DNA of 17,973 bases from the NCBI GenBank assembly GCA_964530165.1, contig CAZGYE010000086.1, positions 1 to 17,973 of the forward strand, in the 5' to 3' direction. This DNA is from CAZGYE01 sp964530165 (GTDB taxonomy: Bacteria; Planctomycetota; Planctomycetia; Planctomycetales; Planctomycetaceae). The stretch's first letter is position 1; each line of letters opens with the position of its first letter. Shown here piece by piece: positions 1-7,022 of the stretch. A model generated the notes under the pieces. It was given only the letters and a program-made list of their open reading frames with translations, had not been told where the DNA came from and ran no database searches. The translations under genes were made by a program, and so were the position numbers.

Positions 1-334
1 CGTGGGCCAGCGCGAGGATCTCCTCGAGGTGGTGATCGATCCCCGCATTGTTCACCCAGACGTCGACGCCGCCGAACGAACTCCACGCCCGATCGACAAA
101 CCCGGCCAACTCCTGTTCGTCGCCGAGATCGGCGGAAAGGACCTCGGCGGCACGTCCCAACTGATGGATTTGCTCGGCCAGCGATTCCGCCTCCTTCATC
201 AACCGGCGGCAATGCACGAGCACATCGGCGCCGCCGCGGGCGAATCCCCACGCAATCGCCCGCCCGATTCCACTCGAGGACCCGGTGACGACCGTTCGCA
301 AACCGGTCAGATCGGCAAATCCGGTGCTGGTCAC
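1..334 (-). CDS. Short-chain dehydrogenase/reductase (SDR), N-terminal part, cut by window edge
   Basis: This is an NAD(P)-dependent oxidoreductase of the classical SDR family; the substrate cannot be told from this fragment. The visible 111 codons form the Rossmann-fold half. The cofactor-binding glycine motif TGSSSGIG is at residues 17-24, the acidic residue of a typical ADL-type turn (SADLGD) is near 67-72, and the structural NNAG motif is at 95-98. The catalytic Ser-Tyr-Lys residues would lie beyond the window. Translation starts at a GTG (334-332). The choice rests on a strong ribosome binding site AGAAGGAG (349-342) seven bases upstream and on the usual spacing from start to glycine motif. 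The gene is divergent from the ArsR-type regulator, and its promoter overlaps a palindrome likely bound by that regulator. The family call is firm; the specific function is unknown. Confidence 0.9.
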   Translation of the reverse strand, partial: MTSTGFADLTGLRTVVTGSSSGIGRAIAWGFARGGADVLVHCRRLMKEAESLAEQIHQLGRAAEVLSADLGDEQELAGFVDRAWSSFGGVDVWVNNAGIDHHLEEILALAH

Positions 335-403
335 GATGGCACTCCTTCTCGGTTCTTGCTTACGAGTTCTGTCAGTCTGGACGGGCAGGAGGCCGTCGCA
401 ACA

Positions 404-438
404 ACAAATTATCATAAAAGTTATTGACGATATGTCAC
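404..438 (-). promoter_or_regulatory. Predicted sigma70-type promoter for the SDR gene
   Basis: On the minus strand a -35 box GTGACA (438-433) and a -10 box TATGAT (416-411) are separated by 16 bases. Each matches the consensus at 5 of 6 positions. Transcription would begin near 404, about 70 bases before the GTG start of the SDR. The -35 box lies inside the palindrome at 431-450, so a bound protein would block it. This is a prediction from sequence only. Confidence 0.5.
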
Positions 439-459
439 GGCCGTGTCATAATGATTCCA
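424..459 (+). promoter_or_regulatory. Predicted sigma70-type promoter for the ArsR-type regulator
   Basis: TTGACG (424-429) and CATAAT (447-452) are separated by 17 bases; each matches the sigma70 consensus at 5 of 6 positions. The start point would fall near 459, giving a leader of about 145 bases to the ATG chosen at 605, or about 60 to the alternative ATG at 521. The spacer is filled by a palindrome, the usual place for a repressor site. Confidence 0.6.
431..450. promoter_or_regulatory. 20-bp palindromic operator candidate between divergent promoters
   Basis: The half-sites TATGTCACGG and CCGTGTCATA form an inverted repeat centred between 440 and 441, with a single mismatched pair and a perfect CACGGCCGTG core. 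The element fills the spacer of the rightward promoter and covers the -35 box of the leftward one. ArsR-family proteins are winged-helix dimers that bind imperfect palindromes of about this size at their own promoters, so the adjacent regulator is the likely binder. Binding itself is inferred. Confidence 0.6.
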
Positions 460-604
460 GCGGTCCGCTGAATCAGCACGTCATGGGGCCGTATCACAAG
501 TATAGATGCGTTGCACTAAGATGTCACAGCAAATCTCAACGAGGCTTTCTGCCTTGCGGACGTCCGTTATGTGCTCAACAAAACCAAAGCGTCGAAATGG
601 GGAA

Positions 605-1000
605 ATGATTCCAAATACCGCAGAATTGGTGGCTGCCAAGTCGAACTCGACCATTCCAGAGCTTTCCGACCAGTTGGAGAAGGACCTGCTCAAGATATTC
701 AAACTGCTCTCAGATGAAATGCGCCTCCGCATTCTCCTGTACCTGCTGCGGGAGGGAGAACTGCATGTGACGGCATTGTGCGAGCGGCTTGGGCAAAGCC
801 AGCCCGCTGTCAGCCACCACTTGGCATTGCTGCGAGTCGCCAGGCTGATCGAGTCCCGCCGAGACGGCAAATACAATTTCTACTCGGTCCGCAGGCTGCA
901 CTTCCATCGCATCATGGAAGAGTTGTTCCAGGGCATCAGCGATCCGGACAACGACGAGTTTCGCTTCGATGACTTCGTCCTGACGCACCAGGAGAGCTGA
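605..1000 (+). CDS. ArsR/SmtB-family winged-helix transcriptional regulator
   Basis: This is a dimeric winged-helix DNA-binding regulator of the ArsR type. With the ATG at 605 it has 131 residues, a normal family length. The HTH region holds a recognition segment QSQPAVSHHLALLR typical of the family, followed by a beta-wing rich in charged residues (ESRRDGKYNFYSV). The classical metal-binding motif ELCVCDL on the recognition helix is replaced by ELHVTALC, so metal sensing by that site is unlikely. The start is uncertain. ATGs at 506, 521 and 569 are in frame, but the extra N-terminal codons have low third-position GC and no ribosome binding site is convincing for any of them. The gene has its own promoter and terminator and is divergent from the SDR gene, which it probably regulates together with itself. 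Confidence 0.85.
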   Translation: MIPNTAELVAAKSNSTIPELSDQLEKDLLKIFKLLSDEMRLRILLYLLREGELHVTALCERLGQSQPAVSHHLALLRVARLIESRRDGKYNFYSVRRLHFHRIMEELFQGISDPDNDEFRFDDFVLTHQES

Positions 1001-1082
1001 GAGCAGCGCATCTTCCACAGCGATCCGAACCGGCGACACCCAGCGGGGTCGACGGGCCGGCGAGAGAGATCCAACGGAGATC

Positions 1083-1116
1083 GAGACCGCCATTCTCGAG
1101 TGGTCTCTTCTTTTTT
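1083..1116 (+). terminator. Rho-independent terminator after the ArsR-type gene
   Basis: GAGACC (1083-1088) pairs with GGTCTC (1102-1107). Two further inner pairs (one of them G-T) give an 8-bp stem with a nine-base loop. It is followed immediately by TTCTTTTTT (1108-1116). The stem and U-rich tail fit an intrinsic terminator ending the regulator transcript about 80 bases after its stop and before carA. Confidence 0.7.
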
Positions 1117-1189
1117 GTGCGGCAGTTTGCTAGAAGGGTGGATCGTCTCTCCGACAAACTCGAACCGACAAACTCCCTCGGCCAGCTTC

Positions 1190-2323
1190 ATGCCACGTCC
1201 AGCCAAACTTGCCCTCGTTGACGGAGCCGTGTACGCCGGATCGGCCTTCGGCGCCGAGGGCGAGGTCTTCGGTGAAGTCGTCTTCAACACCAGCATGACC
1301 GGCTATCAAGAGATTCTCACCGATCCTTCCTACTGCGGTCAGATTGTGACGATGACGTACCCGCTCATCGGGAATTACGGCACGAACGCCGAGGACGTGG
1401 AAAGCGGCGGTTTGTCGCTGCGGGGATTTGTCGTCCGCGAGCTCTGCCGGCAGCCGAGCAACTACCGCTCGACAAAGTCGCTGGAAGAGTATCTGGCCGA
1501 AGCCGGCGTCGTCGGTCTGGAAGGCATCGACACCCGCGCCCTGGTGCGGCGGATTCGCATTCACGGCGCGATGACCGGCGTCCTCTCGACGGTCGATCTT
1601 GACGACGAATCGCTGATTGCCAAAGCCCGGCAGAGTCCCGAACTGGCGGGACGGGATCTCGTGCGGGAAGTGGTGCCGGATAAGGCGTTCCCGTGGACCC
1701 AATGCCTTTCGGAACTGGGTCGGCCGGCCGATTTGGTGGCAACCGGCCAGTGTGAGACGGATGGATCGCCGCACGTTGTCGCCGTCGATTACGGCATCAA
1801 GTGGAGCATCCCCCGCCATCTGCGGGAGTGTGGTTGCCGGGTGAGCATCGTTCCCGGAACGGCCACCGCCGACGAAATCCTCGAACTGGAGCCGGACGGT
1901 ATCTTTCTGTCGAACGGTCCCGGCGACCCGCGGCCGCTTGAGTATGCCGTCGACACGATTCGCCAACTACTCGGCAAAAAACCGATTTTCGGCATCTGCC
2001 TGGGAAGCCAATTGCTCGGACTGGCCACCGGCGGCGAGATCTTCAAGCTGAAATTCGGTCACCGCGGCGCCAATCAGCCGGTCCTGAACAAAGACACCAA
2101 TCACGTGGAGATCACCACACAGAACCACGGCTTCGCGCTGTCGGCCGACTCGCTACCTAGCAATGTCGCGGTCACGCACATCAACCTCAACGACCAGACC
2201 ATCGAAGGTATCCGCCACCGCGACTATCCCGCCTTCGCCGTGCAGTACCACCCCGAAGCCTCAGCCGGGCCGCACGACAGCTATTACCTCTTCGGCGAGT
2301 TCCGGAAGATGTTGCCCCGTTGA
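1190..2323 (+). CDS. carA: Carbamoyl-phosphate synthase small (glutaminase) subunit
   Basis: The product hydrolyses glutamine and passes ammonia to CarB, which makes carbamoyl phosphate for pyrimidine and arginine synthesis. It has 377 residues, the usual CarA length. The N-terminal CPSase small-chain domain occupies about residues 1-190 (FNTSMTGYQEILTDPSY near the start) and is followed by a class I glutamine amidotransferase domain. The catalytic triad is complete: Cys270 in GICLGSQ, with His354 and Glu356 in QYHPEAS. The oxyanion segment LSNGPGDP and QNHGFA are conserved. One oddity is the nucleophile elbow, which reads GICLGSQ where most CarA proteins have GICLGHQ. The ATG at 1190 gives the canonical N-terminus; codons upstream to 1100 do not resemble CarA, and no clear ribosome binding site is present. 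carB is not in the window. The next gene is ndk, also in nucleotide metabolism. Confidence 0.95.
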   Translation: MPRPAKLALVDGAVYAGSAFGAEGEVFGEVVFNTSMTGYQEILTDPSYCGQIVTMTYPLIGNYGTNAEDVESGGLSLRGFVVRELCRQPSNYRSTKSLEEYLAEAGVVGLEGIDTRALVRRIRIHGAMTGVLSTVDLDDESLIAKARQSPELAGRDLVREVVPDKAFPWTQCLSELGRPADLVATGQCETDGSPHVVAVDYGIKWSIPRHLRECGCRVSIVPGTATADEILELEPDGIFLSNGPGDPRPLEYAVDTIRQLLGKKPIFGICLGSQLLGLATGGEIFKLKFGHRGANQPVLNKDTNHVEITTQNHGFALSADSLPSNVAVTHINLNDQTIEGIRHRDYPAFAVQYHPEASAGPHDSYYLFGEFRKMLPR

Positions 2324-2377
2324 TCGCGGAACGTTACAGTTCGTCGCTGTTCAGCTTGCCTGTGTGGTCGTCGGCTG

Positions 2378-2419
2378 TTAGCCGCGGATGGATATCCGCG
2401 GGTATTCACCCGCGGCTAA
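2378..2419. repeat. Palindromic intergenic repeat (REP-like) between carA and ndk
   Basis: The 42-bp element is bounded by TTAGCCGCGG (2378-2387) and its exact inverse CCGCGGCTAA (2410-2419). Inside are two alternative hairpins: CCGCGGAT/ATCCGCGG (2382-2389 with 2394-2401) and CCGCGGG/CCCGCGG (2396-2402 with 2409-2415). Because the middle strand is shared, the hairpins are mutually exclusive. The GC-rich nested layout is that of a dispersed REP-type element. It might also attenuate or terminate carA transcription, though no U-tract follows. Confidence 0.7.
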
Positions 2420-2468
2420 CGGCGAGCGATATCACACAATCGAAACTCCGAGAGGAAGGAACCACTCG

Positions 2469-2936
2469 ATGGCCACCGAGCGCAGTTTGATTCTGATCAA
2501 GCCCGACGCCGTCCAACGCCGACTGGCCGGCAAGCTGATCGGCCGGCTGGAAGACAAAGGTCTCAAAATTGTCGGCATGAAGATGCTCCGGGTCACGCCC
2601 GAGCTTTCCCGCGAGCACTATGCCGAGCACGTCGAAAAACCGTTCTACCCGTTGCTGGAGGAATTTATCACATCCGGCCCGGTCATCGCGCTGGTGGCCG
2701 AAGGCCCGGAGGCGATCACCGTCGTCCGGGACATGATGGGCCCCACCAACGGCCGCGAGGCCCAACCGGGCACCATCCGCGGCGACTTCGGCCTCAGTCG
2801 CCAGATGAACCTGATGCACGGCAGTGACGGCCCGCAAGCCGCTGTCCGGGAAATCGAGATCTATTTCAAACCGGAAGAACTGCTCGACTACGAAACCACT
2901 CTCGGCGGCTGGGTGTGCGCTGACGACGAAAAGTAA
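2469..2936 (+). CDS. ndk: Nucleoside diphosphate kinase
   Basis: The enzyme transfers the gamma phosphate of ATP to other nucleoside diphosphates through a phosphohistidine, balancing cytosolic (d)NTP pools. The 155-residue product starts MATERSLILIKPDAVQR, with the family's IKPDA motif, and carries the active-site His117 in the NLMHGSDG motif. The usual final Ser of HGSDS is Gly here. The last residues (LDYETTLGGWVCADDEK) extend slightly beyond the 140-150 typical for bacteria. The ATG at 2469 is preceded by a good ribosome binding site (AGAGGAAGGA), which decides against the longer reading from 2388 that would run through the palindromic repeat. Confidence 0.96.
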   Translation: MATERSLILIKPDAVQRRLAGKLIGRLEDKGLKIVGMKMLRVTPELSREHYAEHVEKPFYPLLEEFITSGPVIALVAEGPEAITVVRDMMGPTNGREAQPGTIRGDFGLSRQMNLMHGSDGPQAAVREIEIYFKPEELLDYETTLGGWVCADDEK

Positions 2937-2975
2937 TCGGCGAACGCCTCCCACTCGGCAACGAGTTCCGAAAAG

Positions 2976-3049
2976 TGGGCGATGAGGGACTCGAACCCCC
3001 GACTTCCACGGTGTAAACGTGGCGCTCTAACCAGCTGAGCTAATCGCCC
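2976..3049 (-). tRNA. tRNA-Val (anticodon TAC)
   Basis: The minus strand folds into a full 74-base cloverleaf. The acceptor stem is GGGCGAT/ATCGCCC, the D-arm begins TAGCTCAG, the anticodon stem is CCACG/CGTGG around loop TTTACAC, and the T-loop is TTCGAGT. Anticodon TAC (3015-3013) reads GTA and other valine codons. The discriminator base is A (2976) and CCA is not encoded. The gene sits between ndk and the first GTPase gene, on the opposite strand from both. Confidence 0.96.
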
Positions 3050-3128
3050 CTTCGCGCTCAACTTTAGCCCAGAGGACCTCTCGACGCGATCCCAATGTGC
3101 CGAACACCAATCGTCCGTGAGGTGACTT

Positions 3129-3179
3129 AGCGGAAAACCGCTCATGTGAATTGTACCGGCATGTGCTATACTCGACGAG
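3129..3179 (+). promoter_or_regulatory. Predicted extended -10 promoter of the GTPase gene pair
   Basis: TGCTATACT (3164-3172) is an extended -10 element (TGN followed by TATACT) with no good -35 box. The start point would be near 3179, which supports the ATG at 3193 over the in-frame ATG at 3151. A short hairpin, AGCGG-AAAA-CCGCT (3129-3142), lies just upstream and could be a regulator site. Confidence 0.45.
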
Positions 3180-3192
3180 CCGAGTGTGTTCC

Positions 3193-5091
3193 ATGTCGAC
3201 CCCGTACCGCGATTGTGCCGAGACAGTTGGACGGCTTCACGCAGCCGTCGTCGAGTTGGAGCGCGCCGCCGAGCTGTTGCAGCTCGATCCGCTGGCAGGC
3301 CGGGAATGGTTTGAGCTGCTCAGGCAGAAGCTGCTGCCGCAGCTCGACGACGACGCGTTCCTGGTGGTCGCCGTCGTCGGGGGGACGAACATCGGCAAGA
3401 GCGTCATCTTCAATCGTCTGGCCGGCTGCCGGGCCAGCGCGACCAGTCCGTTGGCATCGGGAACGAAGCACCCGGTCTGCCTGGTGCCACCCGGTTTTGC
3501 CGAGCGTCACGATTTGACGGCGATCTTCGAGGGCTTCGATCTCAAAGAGTGGACGAACTCGGAAGCTGCGCTGGTGGAACGGGCCGAGCATCAACTGTTC
3601 TGGCGAACCAGCGAGCAGACTCCCGAGAACCTGCTGGTGCTCGATACGCCCGATATCGACAGCGACGCTCCGGTCAACTGGCAGCGGGCCGATCATATTC
3701 GCCGGTCGGCCGACGTGCTGATTGCCGTCTTGACGCAGCAAAAATACAACGATGCGGCCGTCAAACAGTTTTTCCGGCAGGCCGCGGCGGAGGACAAGGC
3801 GGTCATCGTGATCTTCAACCAGTGCCTGCTTCCCGAGGACGACGAGTACTGGCCGCTGTGGTTGGAGACTTTCTGCAGCGAGACGGCCATCCACCCGGAG
3901 TTCGTTTACGTCGCTCCGAACGATCGGGCGGCCGCCGAGGAGAATCGACTGCCCTTCTACCAACGCAGCCCCAAATCTTCGGGATTTCGGAAATCCGGGG
4001 GATTTGTCCCTGAGGACGAAGAACGCAGCTTGTCCGACGATTTGTCTCGGTTGCGCTTCCCAGAAATCAAGATTCGCTCGCTGCGCGGTTCGCTCAATCA
4101 ACTATTGAGTCGGGAGGCCGGTGTGCCGGCCTATGTGTCCGAGGTGGAGCGTCGCAGCGGTGAATTTCAGGCTGCGGCCGCGCGCTTGTCTGCCGAGAGC
4201 ATGGCGAAGATCAAGGATTGGCCGGCGGTCGCCAACAAACTGCTTGTGGACGAGATTCGCCGGTGGTGGAAACGCGAGCAGGAAGGCTGGGCCAAGCGGG
4301 TTCACAATTTCTACGGTGCGGTGGGTCAGGGAGTGACGTGGCCGGTCCGCTTCGCCCGGCGGAGAATCGCGCGCGATCAGACCCCGCCGTTAGAGGTCTA
4401 CCGAAACAGTGAGTGGGAAGCGATTCTGAAGACGGTGGAAGAAGTCTTCGATAAACTGACCTGGATGACCGAATCGGGCAGCCATCTGCTGCGGCCACGG
4501 TTCGAGACGGTTCTGGCCGGCAAATCCCGCTCGGAACTGTTGCAGCGGCTCAAAAAGGAGCATCAAGCGCTGCAGTTGGACATCGAGGTGGAACAGGTCG
4601 TGGCGGCGGAGATGGAGGCGTTTCAGCGCGGAAGTCCAGAACTGTACAAGTTCACTAAGCAGTTGAACAACATCTCAGCGGCCGTGCGGCCGGTGACCAG
4701 CATGGTGCTGTTTACGTTGGGCTGGGGACCGGCCGGCGAGGTGGTCGCGCCGTTTGTGGTGGATGCGGCCACCCAGACGATCATTCCCATCGTGGCCGAT
4801 TTGGCCAGCGGCACGACGGCGGCGATCGCCGGCGAGACGGTGCTGGCCGGTGCCGCGGGTAAGGGGGCCGGCTTCTTGCAGGCAAAGTTTCAGCGATTGC
4901 AGGCGGCGTTTACCGCCCGGCGGGCCGGCTGGCTGGCCGGACTGCTCAAGGAGACGCTGCTGGGAACGCTGCCCGAAGACCTGCAAAGGGCCGCCGACGT
5001 CCCCCAATCGGAACCGTTTCGCCGCGCGCAGGATGCACTGAAATTGCTCGAAGACCAATTGAAAACCCAACGTCAAGAAACAATGGCGTGA
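3193..5091 (+). CDS. Large dynamin-like P-loop GTPase, first of a tandem pair
   Basis: This 632-residue protein has an N-terminal GTPase domain and a long helical remainder. A P-loop GGTNIGKS is at residues 63-70, a switch-I-type threonine lies in SGTKHP, and the G3 motif DTPD is at 151-154. The position expected to hold the NKxD guanine-specificity motif reads FNQCL (208-212), so G4 is degenerate. Residues about 498-560 form a hydrophobic, Gly/Ala-rich stretch (VTSMVLFTLGWGPAG and onward) that could insert into or lie on a membrane, and the C-terminus is helical and charged. The layout resembles bacterial dynamin-like proteins, but I cannot name a specific family. The ATG at 3193 is chosen over 3151 because the likely promoter lies between them. 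The next gene begins at or just after this stop, so the two are probably translated together. A nested palindrome sits in the coding region at 3972-4006. Confidence 0.75.
   Translation: MSTPYRDCAETVGRLHAAVVELERAAELLQLDPLAGREWFELLRQKLLPQLDDDAFLVVAVVGGTNIGKSVIFNRLAGCRASATSPLASGTKHPVCLVPPGFAERHDLTAIFEGFDLKEWTNSEAALVERAEHQLFWRTSEQTPENLLVLDTPDIDSDAPVNWQRADHIRRSADVLIAVLTQQKYNDAAVKQFFRQAAAEDKAVIVIFNQCLLPEDDEYWPLWLETFCSETAIHPEFVYVAPNDRAAAEENRLPFYQRSPKSSGFRKSGGFVPEDEERSLSDDLSRLRFPEIKIRSLRGSLNQLLSREAGVPAYVSEVERRSGEFQAAAARLSAESMAKIKDWPAVANKLLVDEIRRWWKREQEGWAKRVHNFYGAVGQGVTWPVRFARRRIARDQTPPLEVYRNSEWEAILKTVEEVFDKLTWMTESGSHLLRPRFETVLAGKSRSELLQRLKKEHQALQLDIEVEQVVAAEMEAFQRGSPELYKFTKQLNNISAAVRPVTSMVLFTLGWGPAGEVVAPFVVDAATQTIIPIVADLASGTTAAIAGETVLAGAAGKGAGFLQAKFQRLQAAFTARRAGWLAGLLKETLLGTLPEDLQRAADVPQSEPFRRAQDALKLLEDQLKTQRQETMA
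3972..4006. repeat. Nested palindrome inside the first GTPase gene
   Basis: CAAATC (3972-3977) and GATTTG (4001-4006) are an inverted pair enclosing a second pair, GGATTT (3982-3987) and AAATCC (3991-3996). The 35-bp element is read in frame and encodes a Ser/Gly/Phe-rich segment (SSGFRKSGGF) between the GTPase domain and the helical part. It looks like a small palindromic element captured in frame in a permissive linker. Confidence 0.5.
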
Positions 5092-5120
5092 CGGTAGGAA
5101 TCTGGAAAGCAAGCTCAACC

Positions 5121-6953
5121 ATGTCCGCTCCTGAACTGGCACAACTGGAAATGCTCGCCCAGGTCGACGAGTTGGTCGCCCGGCTGACGGCGTGGGTTGA
5201 CGAGAAATCGTCGTGGGAGCCGATGAACCACTGCCGGGCGTTGCTTCGGCGGTTGCTGGGACGGGTCGAGCGGTTGCGGATTCGCTTGGAGGCCCCGCTG
5301 GTGGTCGCGACGTTCGGCGGGACCGGGACGGGGAAAAGCTCGTTAGTCAATGCCCTGGTCGGCCGGGAGTGCACGCCGACCGGCCGGGAGCGGCCCACCA
5401 CCATGCGGCCCGTGCTCGTCGCGCATCCGAACACCGAACTGGAGGCGCTCGGCCTGCCGACGGACGAATTCGAGATCGTACGGGCCGATGCGCCGATCTT
5501 GCGAGACATCGTCATTGTCGACTGTCCCGATCCCGATACCACCGAAGTCGCGCAAATGCCCGGCAGCAACCTCGAGCGGCTGCATCAACTGATGCCGCAC
5601 CTCGACGTGCTCATTTACACCTCGACGCAGCAGAAATACCGCTCGGCCCGCGTCTGTGAGGAGTTGGGGCAGGCCGCCACCGGATGCCGATTATTGTTCG
5701 TCCAGACACATGCCGATCTGGACGAAGACGTCCGTGAAGACTGGCGGCGGCAGATGGCCGGGCAGTACGAAGTGCCCGAGATGTTCTTCGTCGATTCGCT
5801 GCGCGCCTTGCAGGAGCAGTCAGCAGACCGGCGACCGTCGGGTGATTTCGCGCGGCTGCAAGATTTGCTGACGACGCAACTGGCCGCGTCCGAGCGGATT
5901 CAAATTCGCCGGGCGAATCTCATCGACCTGATCCACGCCGCTCTGGAGCATTGCCGCACTGAGCTTGACCAGCACCGGCCGGCGCTTGCCGAGCTGGAAG
6001 CGGCGCTCCAGGAGCAGCGAAACAAACTGACCGCCACGATGGCTGGTGGGCTGCGCGATGAACTGTTGGTCAGCCGCAATCTCTGGGAGCGGCGACTGTT
6101 GAGTTCGGTGACCGACATCTGGGGTTTCAGCCCCTTCTCGTCGATGCTGCGGTTCTACAACGGTCTGGGTGGCCTGGTGGCGTCGTTCAGCCTGTTTCGC
6201 GCCCGGAACTCGGCACAAATAGCGTTGATCGGCGCGCTGGAGGGCGCCCGCCGACTGCACACTCGGCGACAGGAAAAGGAAACCGAGAGCAGGCTCCAGC
6301 GAATTGCCGCGTTCGGCCTCGACGACGCGGTGCTCCGCGAAGCGCAATTCGTGGTTGCCGGCTACGTCACATCCGCCCGGCTCGATCCCGCGTTGGCCGA
6401 GCGGGCGTCGCTGGAAACGATGCGGGACGAAGCAGCCCGCGTGGAAGACCAATTTCTGGGCGATGCCAGCCGCCGCATCGACGAAATCATCGACCGCTTG
6501 TCCGTGAAGAACTCGGGGTTCTTCACCCGTACGTTCTACGAACTGCTGTTCGGCGCCTTTGTCGCATTCGTTCTGTACCGCATCGGCAAGAACTTCTTTT
6601 TCGATTCTTTTCTCCATCAGAGTCCACCGCTGACGATCGACTTCTACGTGTCGGCCGGCGTGGTGTTTCTATTGTGGTCGGGACTGTTGGTGATGGCCTT
6701 TACGGGGCGGTTGCGGCGGGGACTCCGCAGGCGAATCGAAAACTTGGCGCGCGAATTGGCCGAATACAGGATGTCGCAGGGGTTGTTTCCGCAACTCGAA
6801 GTGACCTGCCGCAAATTGGAGCTCGGGTACGATCGTTTGGGCGCTCTGTTTCAGGCGACTGCCGAGCTGCGGCGGCAGATTGCCACGTCGTCCGATTTGG
6901 GTTCTCAGATTGCGCCCAGCGGAGAGCCCATCACTGTGCCCCGAGACGACTGA
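5121..6953 (+). CDS. Large membrane-anchored dynamin-like GTPase, second of the pair
   Basis: The product has 610 residues from the ATG at 5121. A GTG at 5088, overlapping the preceding stop as GTGA, would add 11 residues with no family-like character. The GTPase domain contains P-loop GGTGTGKS (66-73), switch I threonines in RPTT, G3 DCPDPD (134-139), and a THAD segment (196-199) at the G4 position. A long helical region follows (LEAALQEQRNKL and similar). Two hydrophobic helices lie close together at about 473-490 and 510-532, then a basic helical tail (GRLRRGLRRRIENLARELAEY). An order of GTPase, helical stalk, paired membrane helices and cytosolic tail recalls mitofusin, atlastin and bacterial dynamin-like proteins. 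Partnership with the preceding GTPase is inferred from adjacency and probable translational coupling. Membrane remodelling or membrane-associated division work is a guess. Confidence 0.75.
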   Translation: MSAPELAQLEMLAQVDELVARLTAWVDEKSSWEPMNHCRALLRRLLGRVERLRIRLEAPLVVATFGGTGTGKSSLVNALVGRECTPTGRERPTTMRPVLVAHPNTELEALGLPTDEFEIVRADAPILRDIVIVDCPDPDTTEVAQMPGSNLERLHQLMPHLDVLIYTSTQQKYRSARVCEELGQAATGCRLLFVQTHADLDEDVREDWRRQMAGQYEVPEMFFVDSLRALQEQSADRRPSGDFARLQDLLTTQLAASERIQIRRANLIDLIHAALEHCRTELDQHRPALAELEAALQEQRNKLTATMAGGLRDELLVSRNLWERRLLSSVTDIWGFSPFSSMLRFYNGLGGLVASFSLFRARNSAQIALIGALEGARRLHTRRQEKETESRLQRIAAFGLDDAVLREAQFVVAGYVTSARLDPALAERASLETMRDEAARVEDQFLGDASRRIDEIIDRLSVKNSGFFTRTFYELLFGAFVAFVLYRIGKNFFFDSFLHQSPPLTIDFYVSAGVVFLLWSGLLVMAFTGRLRRGLRRRIENLARELAEYRMSQGLFPQLEVTCRKLELGYDRLGALFQATAELRRQIATSSDLGSQIAPSGEPITVPRDD

Positions 6954-7022
6954 GGGCCGGCTCAGAATCGAAAGAACATCGCCTGGGATCAGGGGGCTGA
7001 CGGACGGGCGCTCGCCAATTCA

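Noticed and set aside
2406..2954. 182-codon open frame antisense to ndk
   Set aside because: ndk on plus is unambiguous with its active-site His motif and ribosome binding site; the antisense frame is a codon-bias shadow.
3151..3192. Upstream in-frame ATG at 3151 as the start of the first GTPase
   Set aside because: The likely extended -10 box at 3164-3172 lies downstream of it, and the added residues show no family character.
6950..6965. Short hairpin CTGAG-GGCCGG-CTCAG at the stop of the second GTPase gene as a bidirectional terminator
   Set aside because: The stem is only five pairs, includes the stop codon, and no T-tract follows on either strand.
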